Shown: piece after piece, positions 16,282-25,576 of the stretch | How the letters are laid out: each line of letters opens with the position of its first letter | Position numbering within the stretch: position 1 is the first letter of the stretch | Origin: JABFWF01 sp035539135 | GTDB taxonomy: Bacteria > Pseudomonadota > Gammaproteobacteria > Xanthomonadales > Xanthomonadaceae | NCBI GenBank assembly: GCA_035539135.1 | Contig: DATLJD010000010.1 | Span: 40,303-104,302 of the forward strand | Reading direction: 5' to 3' | DNA length: 64,000 nucleotides | Program-made: the position numbers and the translations under genes | The notes under the pieces: model-generated | Told to the model about the DNA's origin: nothing | What the model saw: only the letters and a program-made list of their open reading frames with translations | Databases searched by the model: none

Positions 16282-16986
16282 CTACGCGCCCCGGCCGCGC
16301 GAGTGGGCCAGCAAGTGGGCGCGCGCGTCGGGGCCGGTCGCCGCCAGCAGGTCGAGCACGCTGACGTAGTGGTCGAAGGGCGGGTGCGGCTGGGGATATT
16401 CCGGATAGCCGTCGTAGCGCATCCATTCCACGCGGATGCCCGCGGCGGCGAACAGCGATTCGTCCAGGTAGCTGCGCGCCGCGGGCCCGGACAGGTAGCT
16501 CGTCGCTCCCGCCTTGCGGCACAGGTCGACCAGGCGCTCGTTGCGATCCCCGGACGGCGCGTAGTCGTGGACGTTGCTGATCCGGGTGTCGATCCCGAGG
16601 CCTTCGCAGATCCGCCGGATGAAGCCGAGGTTGGCCTCGGCCAGCAGGCGGGGCGGCTCGGCGAGGAACAGGTCCTCGACCAGCGCTGCGCAATGGCGCA
16701 GGTGCGGGGCCTTCGCGTACGCCTGCCGGAACGTGGTCCAGTGCCGGCGCAGGCAGCGCGGGTCGGCGATTTCGGTTTCCTCCACCGTCTGCGCCAGTTC
16801 GCGTTGCCGCACCGGGATCGTCAGCCAGGTTTTTCCCTGGGCCGTCTTGATCTGGTTGCGGTTGCGCCAGTCGTTCTTGGTGTACTGCACGCAGTCGTAG
16901 ACGACGAACTCGTCGACGGCCGCAATGATGTCGAAGTAGCCCTTCCAGGGGATGTAGTTCGATTGCAGGATCGCAATGCGCTTCAT
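16282..16986 (-). CDS. WbqC-like family protein
   Basis: A 234-residue protein of the WbqC family, starting MKRIAILQSNYIPWKGYFD with the family's SNYIPWKGYFDII and FVVYDCVQYTKNDWRNRN blocks, then TWLTIPV and SYLSGPAARSYLDE. WbqC proteins occur in O-antigen and other surface-glycan clusters, and their biochemical role is not firmly established. Here the gene stands alone, oriented tail-to-tail with cysNC (7 bases between stops), outside the main polysaccharide block. A GGAAG sequence precedes the ATG and a TCTAAACT stretch about 50 bases upstream could be a -10 region. Confidence 0.85.
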   Translation of the reverse strand: MKRIAILQSNYIPWKGYFDIIAAVDEFVVYDCVQYTKNDWRNRNQIKTAQGKTWLTIPVRQRELAQTVEETEIADPRCLRRHWTTFRQAYAKAPHLRHCAALVEDLFLAEPPRLLAEANLGFIRRICEGLGIDTRISNVHDYAPSGDRNERLVDLCRKAGATSYLSGPAARSYLDESLFAAAGIRVEWMRYDGYPEYPQPHPPFDHYVSVLDLLAATGPDARAHLLAHSRGRGA

Positions 16987-17215
16987 TCGGCTTCCGATGC
17001 TGGGCGGGTTCTCCGCCTGTTCCTGGGAGCGTGAAGTTTAGACCGGGCCCTGGTGCCGGCCCTGGCCACGCGCCGGACGCCGCGGGCCGAGGCCGCGGCC
17101 GGGCCCGCCAGGGCGCTGGGGGCTCGGCGTGCCGGGCTGGCCTTGTCCGAATGTCCAGTCGGCGCGCGCGGGGACGCGGGCTACACTTGCAGGTTCACGG
17201 ATCGAGGAGATGCCC

Positions 17216-17953
17216 ATGGCTCCAGCCACGCCCGCCGAAGGCCGCGCGCCCGGCAAGCTGCAACCGGACGCCGCCACCGCCCTGCGCGGACTCGTCGCCG
17301 ATGGCCAGACCCTCGCGGTCGGCGGCTTCGGCCTGTGCGGCATCCCCGAGGCGCTGATCGCGGCGTTGCGCGATTCCGGGGTCAAGGGCCTGACCGTGAT
17401 CTCCAACAACGCGGGCGTGGACGGCTTCGGGCTGGGCCAGCTGCTCGGCACCCGTCAGATCCGCAAGATGATTTCGTCCTATGTCGGCGAGAACAAGGAG
17501 TTCGAGCGGCAGTTCCTCGCCGGCGAGCTCGAACTCGAGTTCAACCCGCAGGGCACCCTGGCCGAGCGCCTGCGCGCCGGCGGCGCCGGGATCCCCGCGT
17601 TCTTCACCGCCACCGGCTACGGCACCGTGGTCGCCGAGGGCAAGGAGACGCGCGAGTTCGACGGCCGCATGTACGTGATGGAGACCGCGCTGGTCGCCGA
17701 CGTCTCGCTGGTCAAGGCGTGGAAGGCCGACAAGGCCGGCAACCTGGTGTTCCGCAAGACCGCGCGCAACTTCAACCCGGCTTGCGCGATGGCGGGGAAG
17801 GTCTGCGTCGCGGAGGTCGAGGAAGTCGTCGAGATCGGCGCGATCGATCCGGACCACGTGCACCTGCCCGGCATCTACGTCGACCGCATCGTGCACAACC
17901 CGACCCCCGAGAAGCGCATCGAGCAGCGCACCATCCGCCAGGAGGCGACGTAA
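17216..17953 (+). CDS. scoA: 3-oxoacid CoA-transferase subunit A
   Basis: A 245-residue alpha subunit of succinyl-CoA:3-ketoacid CoA-transferase, which with ScoB moves CoA between succinyl-CoA and acetoacetate in ketone-body or leucine breakdown. Family blocks visible are AVGGFGLCGIPEALI, LTVISNNAGVDGFGL, EFNPQGTLAERLRAGGAGIPAFFT and RKTARNFNPACAMA. Of two in-frame ATGs, the one at 17216 is chosen because GAGGAG at 17204-17209 is then six bases away; the ATG at 17210 directly abuts it. Its stop shares a base with the scoB start. Confidence 0.92.
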   Translation: MAPATPAEGRAPGKLQPDAATALRGLVADGQTLAVGGFGLCGIPEALIAALRDSGVKGLTVISNNAGVDGFGLGQLLGTRQIRKMISSYVGENKEFERQFLAGELELEFNPQGTLAERLRAGGAGIPAFFTATGYGTVVAEGKETREFDGRMYVMETALVADVSLVKAWKADKAGNLVFRKTARNFNPACAMAGKVCVAEVEEVVEIGAIDPDHVHLPGIYVDRIVHNPTPEKRIEQRTIRQEAT

Positions 17954-18582
17954 TGGCCTGGACCCGCGACCAGATGGCGCAGCGCGCCGCGCAGGAACTC
18001 ACCGACGGCGCCTACGTCAACCTCGGCATCGGCCTGCCGACGCTGGTGGCCAACTACATTCCCGCGGGCGTGGACGTGTGGCTGCAGAGCGAGAACGGCC
18101 TGCTCGGGATCGGCCCGTTCCCGACCGAGGCCGAGCTCGACGCCGACCTGATCAACGCCGGCAAGCAGACCGTCACCGCGCGCCCCGGCGCGAGCTATTT
18201 CGGCAGCCACGATTCCTTCGCGATGATCCGCGGCGGCCACATCGACCTCGCCATCCTCGGCGCGATGCAGGTGACCGACAAGGGCGACCTCGCCAACTGG
18301 ATGGTGCCCGGCAAGATGGTCAAGGGCATGGGCGGCGCGATGGACCTGGTGGCGGGCGTGCGGCGGGTCGTGGTGCTGATGGAGCACGTCACGAAGGACG
18401 GCTCGCACAAGATCCTGAAGGAGTGCACGCTGCCGCTGACCGGCGTGGGCGTGGTGAACCGGATCATCACCGACCTCGGGGTATTCGACGTGGCCCCGGA
18501 GGGCCTGCGCCTGGTCGAGCGCGCGCCGGACGTGACCGAAAGCGAAATCCGCGAGCGGACGGGCGTCACGCTGCTGGCCTGA
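17953..18582 (+). CDS. scoB: 3-oxoacid CoA-transferase subunit B
   Basis: A 209-residue beta subunit. The catalytic glutamate is Glu47 in LQSENGLLGIGP, which forms the glutamyl-CoA thioester. Other conserved blocks are YVNLGIGLPTLVANYIP, HIDLAILGAMQVTDKGDLANWMVPGKMVKGMGGAMDLV is the stretch at about residues 95-132, and HKILKECTLPLTGVGVVNRIITDL follows. The start overlaps the scoA stop as TAATG, so the two subunits are coupled. Length is normal for the family. Confidence 0.93.
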   Translation: MAWTRDQMAQRAAQELTDGAYVNLGIGLPTLVANYIPAGVDVWLQSENGLLGIGPFPTEAELDADLINAGKQTVTARPGASYFGSHDSFAMIRGGHIDLAILGAMQVTDKGDLANWMVPGKMVKGMGGAMDLVAGVRRVVVLMEHVTKDGSHKILKECTLPLTGVGVVNRIITDLGVFDVAPEGLRLVERAPDVTESEIRERTGVTLLA

Positions 18583-18693
18583 ATGCGCGCCGGGGCTGGT
18601 TCCCGGCTGCCTGCGGTTCACTCCCGCGCTTGCCCGGGGTGGCGGGCTGGGTCACGATTGGGCTCTCTATTTCCTTGCTCAGGGGGCAGGACC

Positions 18694-21126
18694 GTGAAGT
18701 TCGTACGCAGGATTCTGGTGCTGGCGCTGTGCGTCGGCGCCTTCGGGTGCGCCCGCGAGGAGGGCGCGCGGCCGGGCGGTGGGGAGACCGCGATGGCCGC
18801 CGGTTCGCCGGGGGCGCAGGCCCTCGCCGTTGAAGGCACCGCGGGGGCTGCCGCGATGGCGGGCAGCACCGGTACCCAGCTGACGCGACATGTGCAGGGC
18901 TTCGCCAGCCTGCCAGACCGCGGCGAACTGCTCGCGTACCGCAAGGACGTCGCGCGTACGCGCGGCCCCTATACGTGGTACCGCGCCGACGTCAGCGAGG
19001 CGCACGCGCTGGCGGCGATCGCCAGCGGCCACCTGCGGGTGCCGACGCCGGACGGCAAGCTGCTCGACTTCAAGTACGACCGCCACGTCGAGCACGCCTC
19101 CGGCGACTGGACCTGGATCGGCCACCTGGCCGGCAACAAGGCCGTGCAGACCGTGCTCACCTTCGGCGCCGAGGCCGCGTTCGGCTCGATCGGCCAGCCG
19201 GACCAGCGTCCGCTGCGCATGACCGTGCGCGATGGCCACAGCTGGATGGTGGCGACCGACGCGGCCAAGCTCGCCAAGATCGTCGGCCGCTACACCGCCG
19301 GCCGCGATTACCTGGTCGTGCCGGCGCCGCGCGCCGGCTCCACCAGCAGCGACCGCGGCGGCGTGCGCGCCAGCGCCCTCGCGCCGCGCGTCCAGCAGGC
19401 GAATGCCGCCGGCACCGTGGTCGACGTCCTGGTCGGCTATTCGCCCGGCTTCGTGACGGCGATGGGCGGCCAGTCGGGCGCGCTGACCCGGATCAACTTC
19501 CTGGTCGACTACACCAACCAGGCCTACGCCAACTCCGAGGACAGCACCGCGCGGCTGGGCCGGGTGCGCCTGGTCGGCACCATGCAGGTCAACTACGCCG
19601 ACAACACCGACAACACCGACACGCTGGAGAAGCTCAGCGGCTACAACTCCGCCAGCGGCATGGAGCGGACGCCGGATCCGGCGTTCCAGGCCCTGCGTGC
19701 CGCGCGCGAGACGCTCGGCGCGGACCTGGTTTCGTTCGTCCACGACTTCCGCACGCCCGAGAACGACAGCTGCGGCGTGGCCTGGATGCTCGGCGGCGGC
19801 AAGCAGGGCATCGACCCGAACGATGGCTGGGACTACCTCGGCTATTCCGTGGTCAGCGACGGCCAGGACGTGGATGAGGGCGACGGCGGCAACTACTTCT
19901 GCGAGGACCACACCTTCGCCCACGAGCTCGGCCACAACATGGGCCTGGCGCACGACCGCGACACGTCGGCCGGTGACGACGGCACCCTGGACAATCCGGA
20001 CGACTACGGCGTGTCGGACTACGCCTTCGGCTACAAGCTGTCGCACCTGAGCAGCCGCTTCTACACCATCATGGCGTACGGCGATTCCGGACAGACCAGC
20101 TACAACCTGTTCTCCAATCCGCGCAAGACCTGCGATGGCGTGCCGTGCGGCGTGGCGAAGGGGCAAGCCGGCGCGGCGGATGCCTCGCTCAGCCTGAGCG
20201 AAACGATGCCGCTGATCGCCGGGTTCAGGAGCAGCGTGGTTTCGACGGGAGCGGTGGCCCGCAACGACTTCAACGGCGACGGCAAGTCCGACGTGTTCTG
20301 GCGCGATTTCCGTGGCGGCGGCAACATCATCTGGCTCGGCGCGAACTCCGGCACCCGCCAGACGATGTCCGCCGTGTCCGATTTGAGCTGGAAACCGGTC
20401 GCCACCGGCGACTTCGACGGCGACGGCAAGTCCGATATCGCCTGGCGCCGCGCCTCGACTGGAGCGGATGTGATCTGGCGCTCGGGCAACGCCAACACCC
20501 TGCTGGCCACGAGCCATGTCACCGATCTCGATTGGGAGATCGTCGGTGCAGGCGACGTGAGCGGCGACGGCAAGGCCGACCTGGTCTGGCGCAACCGCAG
20601 CACCGGCGCCAACGTGATCTGGAAGTCGGCAAACTCGAGCACCCGCCAGGCGGTCACGACGGTTCCGAGCGCCAACTGGCGGATCGCGGGAGTGGCCGAC
20701 TTCGACGGCGACGGCAAGGCGGACCTGTTCTGGCGCCACGTCACCCTCGGCACGCATACGATCTGGCGTTCGGGCAATTCGTCGGACACGCTGTCGGTGG
20801 CAACCGTTTCGGACCTGGACTGGCAGCTTGCGGGCGTCGGCGATTTCGACGGCGACGGCCGGGCTGATCTCATCTGGCGCCATCGCCGCACCGGATCCAA
20901 CCTGATCTGGAAGGGCGCCAACGCCGCCACCACGCAGTCTGTCACCCCGGTCACCGACCTGCGCTGGAACATCGTCGCCATCGGCGACTACGACGGCGAC
21001 GGCGCGGACGACCTGCTGTGGAGGCACGGCACCGGCGGGGCGTCGGTGATCTGGCGGTCCGCCAAATCCAGCGCCCAGGTTTCGGTCACCGCCGTCACCA
21101 ACATGGACTGGCAGGTCTTTCCCTGA
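18694..21126 (+). CDS. Secreted zinc metalloprotease (reprolysin/M72-like lipoprotein) with six FG-GAP-like repeats
   Basis: An 810-residue exported protein. The GTG at 18694 is chosen because GGGGCAGGA precedes it and it gives a lipoprotein signal (MKFVRR..LALCVGAFGC, lipobox ending at Cys19). A propeptide-like region (residues ~60-250) is followed by a metzincin catalytic domain with HELGHNMGLAHD at 410-421. Residues ~520-810 contain six repeats of about 48 residues, each with a DxDGDGxxD calcium loop followed by WR, IW and DLxW positions, forming a probable beta-propeller or VCBS/FG-GAP array. The domain plan resembles peptidyl-Asp metalloendopeptidases (M72) of xanthomonads. It is likely a cell-surface or secreted protease; a strong terminator follows. 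Confidence 0.82.
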   Translation: MKFVRRILVLALCVGAFGCAREEGARPGGGETAMAAGSPGAQALAVEGTAGAAAMAGSTGTQLTRHVQGFASLPDRGELLAYRKDVARTRGPYTWYRADVSEAHALAAIASGHLRVPTPDGKLLDFKYDRHVEHASGDWTWIGHLAGNKAVQTVLTFGAEAAFGSIGQPDQRPLRMTVRDGHSWMVATDAAKLAKIVGRYTAGRDYLVVPAPRAGSTSSDRGGVRASALAPRVQQANAAGTVVDVLVGYSPGFVTAMGGQSGALTRINFLVDYTNQAYANSEDSTARLGRVRLVGTMQVNYADNTDNTDTLEKLSGYNSASGMERTPDPAFQALRAARETLGADLVSFVHDFRTPENDSCGVAWMLGGGKQGIDPNDGWDYLGYSVVSDGQDVDEGDGGNYFCEDHTFAHELGHNMGLAHDRDTSAGDDGTLDNPDDYGVSDYAFGYKLSHLSSRFYTIMAYGDSGQTSYNLFSNPRKTCDGVPCGVAKGQAGAADASLSLSETMPLIAGFRSSVVSTGAVARNDFNGDGKSDVFWRDFRGGGNIIWLGANSGTRQTMSAVSDLSWKPVATGDFDGDGKSDIAWRRASTGADVIWRSGNANTLLATSHVTDLDWEIVGAGDVSGDGKADLVWRNRSTGANVIWKSANSSTRQAVTTVPSANWRIAGVADFDGDGKADLFWRHVTLGTHTIWRSGNSSDTLSVATVSDLDWQLAGVGDFDGDGRADLIWRHRRTGSNLIWKGANAATTQSVTPVTDLRWNIVAIGDYDGDGADDLLWRHGTGGASVIWRSAKSSAQVSVTAVTNMDWQVFP

Positions 21127-21207
21127 GCGTACGTCTCGCCCGCGATGGGCGAGGAAGGGTGCAGGCCTCCCCGCCGCTGCCGATGCCGCGGCGGGTGCCA
21201 CCCATCG

Positions 21208-21239
21208 GCGCCACGCGTATCGCGTGGCGCTTTTTTTTT
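21208..21239 (+). terminator. Rho-independent terminator after first metalloprotease gene
   Basis: A perfect 10-base-pair stem (GCGCCACGCG at 21208-21217 with CGCGTGGCGC at 21221-21230), a 3-base loop and a run of nine T. It lies 82 bases after the stop and ends transcription before the paralogous protease gene, so the two proteases probably have separate promoters. Confidence 0.92.
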
Positions 21240-21340
21240 GCCGACCGGCCTGCGCGCGGGCCGCACGCCAAACACCCATCACGTGCCTGTGATCTTCCGT
21301 GCCGTATCCCTAACGGCCCATTTCACGGAGGAATCCCGTC

Positions 21341-23761
21341 ATGCGCCTTCTACTTCTTGCCGCGGCCGTCAGCCTGGGTCTGGTTGCCTGTGCCGAGGAA
21401 GCAGCGGACGGCGGCCAGGGGGGGGTGATGGCGTCCGCTTTGCGTCCAGCCGCTTCCCTTGCCGCGCCCCAGCGTAAATCGCATATCGCGGACCTGCCCG
21501 ATCGCGGCGATCTGTTGGCCTACGCCAACACGGCGCCCGTGCGCCGCGGCCATTCCGTCTGGTATCCGGTCCAGCTCAGCGAGGCGCGGGCCATTAGGGC
21601 CATCGCCGAGGGTGGCATGACCATCCCGACTCCATCGGGCGAAGCGATCCAGCTCAAGTACGCGCGCCATGTCGAACACCGCGACGGCAACTGGACCTGG
21701 GTCGGGCGCCTCGGCGCGGGCGGCTCGGGACCGGAGGCGGTGTTCACCTTCGGTCCGGACGCGGTTTTCGCAACGTTGCCGGCCACTGGCGGCCGGCAGC
21801 TCGAAATCACCACGCAGGGTGGTCGCACTTGGCTGGTCAGCACTGACACGCGGTCGCTCAGCGATCCGGCGGGCAACTCGCGGGACTCCTTCCTCCCGCC
21901 CGCGCACGAGGCCGGATCGGCGGCGATCCGCCGGCTGGCCGCCAGCGCGCCTGTGCGCGCCGACGCCGCGATGCCGCGGCAGCCAGTGGCGGCGGAAGCC
22001 CCCACGTCCCAGAGCGCCACGATCGATCTCGTACTCGGTTACACCACCGCGTTCGCCACGCGTCTGGGCGGTACTTCACAGGCGCTCACCCGCCTGAACC
22101 ATTTGGTGGACCTCGCCAACCAGGCCCTAATCAACAGCCGGGTCGGCGCGCAGATCCGGTTGCAGGAGGCGGTGGCGGTGGATTACCCGGATGCCACTTC
22201 CAACCGTTCCGCGCTGTTCGCCCTGAGCGGCCAGAACTGCTCGGTGTCCCAGACGGGCTCCGTCCCGCAGCTTCCCGACGCCGGAGTGAGCTGTTCCAAC
22301 GTGGGCGTCCCCGCCGCGCTGCAGCCGCTCGTGGACGCGCGCGACCGCAACGGCGCCGACCTCGCCTCGCTGGTGCGCGTTTTCTCCGATGAGCATGGAA
22401 GCTGCGGCGTGGCTTGGCTGCTCGGTGCGGGGCGGACCCTGCTCGATGCTAGCCTTGCGCCCTATGCGCTATCGGTGGTCAGCGACTCCAACGGCAGCCA
22501 GTTCCCGTCGGGCTCCGGCAACAGCTGTCGCAACGATTCGCTGGCGCACGAGATCGGGCACAACCTCGGGCTGCAGCACAACGTCGAGACTGCGCGGGGG
22601 AGCGACGACACCAACAACGATGGCGATGTGCTGGATCCGGAGGAATATGGCCGTTTCACGGCGTCATTCGGTTACCGGACTGGCGCTTCGGAGGGGAACT
22701 TCTATACGGTGATGGCCAATCGTCTGTCCGGCCAGACACCCTACCTGATCTTTTCCAACCCGCGGGTGACCACCTGCGGCGGTTTCCCGTGCGGCGTGGA
22801 GAACCAGGCGGACAACGCCGCGACGCTCGTCAAGACCGCGACCATCGTCGCGTCCTTCCGCCAGCCGCTGGCACCGGGACTGGGCGTCGCCTGGCGTGGC
22901 GACTACAACGGCGACGGGCGGTCCGATGTGCTGTGGCACAACACGCTGAGTGGGGCGGGGATCGTATGGAACTCGGCGAACTCCTCCACGCGGCAGTCGA
23001 TCAGCACGGTGCCTGACACCGCTTGGTTCATCGCGGCGAACGGCGACTTCGATGGCGATGGACGCTCTGATGTGCTGTGGCGGAACATCGGCACCGGCGC
23101 CAACGTGATCTGGCGCGCCGCCTCGGCCAGCGCCCCGCTTGCGGTCACGACGGTGGAAGACCAGAACTGGGTGATCGCGGCCGTGGGGGACTTCGATGGC
23201 AACGGTTCCGCCGATATATTCTGGCGCAATCCGCTGACCGGCCAGAACACCATCTGGAGAGGCGCCAGTTCCGCCGCCCGCACGGCGGTGGCCTCGGTGA
23301 CCGATCCGGAGTGGACGGTGGTGGCTGCTGCCGACTTCGACGGCGACAACCGCGACGACATCCTCTGGCACAACGACACCAGCGGCGCGAGCGTCATCTG
23401 GCGCAGCGGCACCTCCACGTCGAGGATCACGGTGTCGACGGTGGGCGACGTGGCGTGGAAGATCGTCGGCGCCGGCGATTTCGACGGCGACGGCAAGGCC
23501 GACATTTTCTGGCGCAACCGCGACACCGGCCAGAACGCCCTGTGGAAGGGCGGCAAGTCCGCCAACGGCGCGCTGCTCACCACGATCACGGATTTCGCGT
23601 GGGTGCCGGTCGGGCTGGGCGACTTCGATGGCGACGGCAGCGCCGATATCCTGTGGCGGCACAACGCCACCGGGCAGAATGTGATCTGGCGTTCCGGCAA
23701 TGCCAGCACCCGGATCACCGTCACACCGGTCTCGGACCTGCAGTGGGTCATCTCCGGCTGA
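21341..23761 (+). CDS. Secreted zinc metalloprotease paralog with six FG-GAP-like repeats
   Basis: An 806-residue paralog of the protein just upstream, with the same order: lipoprotein signal (MRLLLLAAAVSLGLVAC, lipobox Cys17), propeptide-like region sharing LPDRGDLLAYAN, VPTPSG-like and HVEHRDGNWTWVG blocks, metzincin domain and six C-terminal repeats (about residues 516-806). The zinc site is HEIGHNLGLQHN at 403-414; the residue after the third His is Asn where the first paralog has Asp. A long segment between the propeptide and catalytic domain is Ala/Pro rich. GGAGGAA lies nine bases before the ATG. The pair arose by tandem duplication and has diverged considerably, so different substrates or processing are likely. 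Confidence 0.82.
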   Translation: MRLLLLAAAVSLGLVACAEEAADGGQGGVMASALRPAASLAAPQRKSHIADLPDRGDLLAYANTAPVRRGHSVWYPVQLSEARAIRAIAEGGMTIPTPSGEAIQLKYARHVEHRDGNWTWVGRLGAGGSGPEAVFTFGPDAVFATLPATGGRQLEITTQGGRTWLVSTDTRSLSDPAGNSRDSFLPPAHEAGSAAIRRLAASAPVRADAAMPRQPVAAEAPTSQSATIDLVLGYTTAFATRLGGTSQALTRLNHLVDLANQALINSRVGAQIRLQEAVAVDYPDATSNRSALFALSGQNCSVSQTGSVPQLPDAGVSCSNVGVPAALQPLVDARDRNGADLASLVRVFSDEHGSCGVAWLLGAGRTLLDASLAPYALSVVSDSNGSQFPSGSGNSCRNDSLAHEIGHNLGLQHNVETARGSDDTNNDGDVLDPEEYGRFTASFGYRTGASEGNFYTVMANRLSGQTPYLIFSNPRVTTCGGFPCGVENQADNAATLVKTATIVASFRQPLAPGLGVAWRGDYNGDGRSDVLWHNTLSGAGIVWNSANSSTRQSISTVPDTAWFIAANGDFDGDGRSDVLWRNIGTGANVIWRAASASAPLAVTTVEDQNWVIAAVGDFDGNGSADIFWRNPLTGQNTIWRGASSAARTAVASVTDPEWTVVAAADFDGDNRDDILWHNDTSGASVIWRSGTSTSRITVSTVGDVAWKIVGAGDFDGDGKADIFWRNRDTGQNALWKGGKSANGALLTTITDFAWVPVGLGDFDGDGSADILWRHNATGQNVIWRSGNASTRITVTPVSDLQWVISG

Positions 23762-23773
23762 TGCACCGCGCAT

Positions 23774-23801
23774 CCGTCCGCGCCGGCAACGGCGCGGACG
23801 G
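23774..23801. terminator. Bidirectional hairpin between convergent genes
   Basis: A perfect 11-base-pair inverted repeat (CCGTCCGCGCC with GGCGCGGACGG, 6-base loop) fills the 45-base gap between the stop codons of the second metalloprotease and ETF-QO. There is no T-run on either side, so it could slow or protect 3' ends rather than act as a classical intrinsic terminator. Confidence 0.5.
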
Positions 23802-23806
23802 GTGGC

Positions 23807-25414
23807 CTACAGGTTCTGGTAATTCGGCCCCGACCCGCCCTCCGGCGTCACCCAGGTGATGATCTCGTAGGGATCCTTGATGTCGCAGGTCTTGCAGTGC
23901 ACGCAGTTCGCCGCATTGATCTGCAGGCGGCGGCCGGCGGCGTCCTCGACCATTTCGTAGACCCCCGCCGGGCAGAAGCGGGTGCAGGGGTTGCCGTACT
24001 CGACCGTGCAGCGGTCCACGCAGATGCTGGTGTCGTGCACGACGAGGTGGACCGGCTGGTCCTCGTCGTGGGCGGTGGCGGCGAAGTACACGCCCTGCAG
24101 GCGGTCGCGCGGCGGCAGTGTGCGCTGCACGTAATCGCGCTTCGGTTGCTCGTGTTCGCCGATCCTGTCGAGCGAGCACCAGTCCGGCGTCACCTTCAGC
24201 GTCCACGGCGACAGGCCGCCGGTGACGGTTTCCCACGCGGCGTTGGCGAGGCCGAACCACAGGCCGCGCTTGAAGCCCGGCTTGACGTTGCGCACCTTGC
24301 GCAGCTCCGCGACCGCTTCGGACGCGCGCAGCTTGGCGTCGAAGCCTTGCGGCGCGAGTTGCGCCTGCACCAGGTGCTCGGCCGCGAGCATGCCGCTGCG
24401 GACCGCCTGGTGGGTGCCCTTGATCTTGGGCACGTTGAGCAGGCCGGCGCAGTCGCCGATCAGCAGCGCGCCCGGCATCTCCACCTTCGGCAGCGACTGC
24501 CAGCCGCCGGTGACGATCGCGCGCGCGCCGGCGGAGACGATGCTGCCGCCTTCCAGCAGCGGGGCGACGCTGGGATGGTTCTTCCACTGCTGGAAGGCTT
24601 CCCAGGGCTTGTAGTCCGGATCGCGGTAGTCCAGGCCGCTGACGTAGCCGAGCGCGACGCGATCGCCGTCCAGGTGGTAGAGGAAGCTGCCGCCGTAGGT
24701 GCGATTGTCCGCCGGCCAGCCGAGGGTGTGCACGATCCGGCCGGGCGAGGTGCGGCCCGCCGGCAACTGCCACAGTTCCTTGATGCCGATCGAGTAGGCC
24801 TGCGGGTCGCTGTCGGCGTCCAGCCCGAAGCGCTTGACCAGCTGCTTGGTCAGGCTGCCGCGTGCGCCCTCGGCGAGCACGGTGACCTTGGCGCGGATGT
24901 CGATGCCGGCGGTGTAGCCCGGCTTGTGCGAACCGTCCTTGGCCACGCCCATGTCGCCGATGCGCACGCCGACCACGCGCCCATCCTCGTCGTGCAACGC
25001 GGCCGCGGCGGCGAAGCCGGGGTAGATCTCCACGCCCAGCGCCTCGGCCTGCGGCGCCAGCCACGCGCACAGCGCGCCGAGGCTGACGATGAAGTTGCCG
25101 CGGTTGTGCATGCCGGGCGGCACCGGCAGCTTGCGCGCGCCGGTCTTCGACAGCAGCCAGAACTCGTCGTCGGTTGCCGGGACGCAGACCGGCGGCGGCG
25201 CGTCGCGCCAGCCGGGCAGCAGCGTGTCGAGCGGACCGGGTTCGATCACCGCGCCCGACAGGATGTGCGCGCCGACGCTTGCGCCCTTCTCGATCACGCA
25301 GACGCTGATGTCCGGATCCAGCTGCTTGAGCCGGATCGCGAAGGCGAGGCCGGCCGGGCCGGCGCCGACGGTGACGACGTCGTACTCCATCACGTCGCGT
25401 TCGATCTCGCTCAT
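23807..25414 (-). CDS. etfD: Electron transfer flavoprotein-ubiquinone oxidoreductase
   Basis: A 535-residue membrane-associated flavo-iron-sulfur enzyme that takes electrons from reduced ETF to ubiquinone. The N-terminal FAD fingerprint VGAGPAGLAFAIRL is followed by AHILSGAVIEP, GVAKDGSHKPGY, GCA-type SLTKQL and the IGDCAGLLNVPKIKGTHQA block. The C-terminal 4Fe-4S site is made by CTRFCPAGVYE and CVHCKTCDIKDP. The start at 25414 has GGAGAA four bases upstream. Its partner etfBA is 11 kb away on the same strand. Gene names differ between groups (etfD, etf-QO). Confidence 0.94.
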   Translation of the reverse strand: MSEIERDVMEYDVVTVGAGPAGLAFAIRLKQLDPDISVCVIEKGASVGAHILSGAVIEPGPLDTLLPGWRDAPPPVCVPATDDEFWLLSKTGARKLPVPPGMHNRGNFIVSLGALCAWLAPQAEALGVEIYPGFAAAAALHDEDGRVVGVRIGDMGVAKDGSHKPGYTAGIDIRAKVTVLAEGARGSLTKQLVKRFGLDADSDPQAYSIGIKELWQLPAGRTSPGRIVHTLGWPADNRTYGGSFLYHLDGDRVALGYVSGLDYRDPDYKPWEAFQQWKNHPSVAPLLEGGSIVSAGARAIVTGGWQSLPKVEMPGALLIGDCAGLLNVPKIKGTHQAVRSGMLAAEHLVQAQLAPQGFDAKLRASEAVAELRKVRNVKPGFKRGLWFGLANAAWETVTGGLSPWTLKVTPDWCSLDRIGEHEQPKRDYVQRTLPPRDRLQGVYFAATAHDEDQPVHLVVHDTSICVDRCTVEYGNPCTRFCPAGVYEMVEDAAGRRLQINAANCVHCKTCDIKDPYEIITWVTPEGGSGPNYQNL

Positions 25415-25576
25415 GGCGTTCTCCGGTGGCATCCGGCGATTTTCCCCGGTTTGCGCGCGGCGCGGCAAATCGCGGCGGCCGGCCCCGGCGCGTGCGGGCC
25501 GCGCGGCGTGACGGTGGCGTGGCGGAATCGCGGAAACCGGATAGCCGGCGCGGGCGCGGCGCCGTAGGGTGGCGTC

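Noticed and set aside
18583..18693. ATG at 18583 as start of the first metalloprotease
   Set aside because: It would put about 37 residues in front of an otherwise perfect lipoprotein signal peptide; the GTG at 18694 has a good ribosome binding site and matches the paralog.
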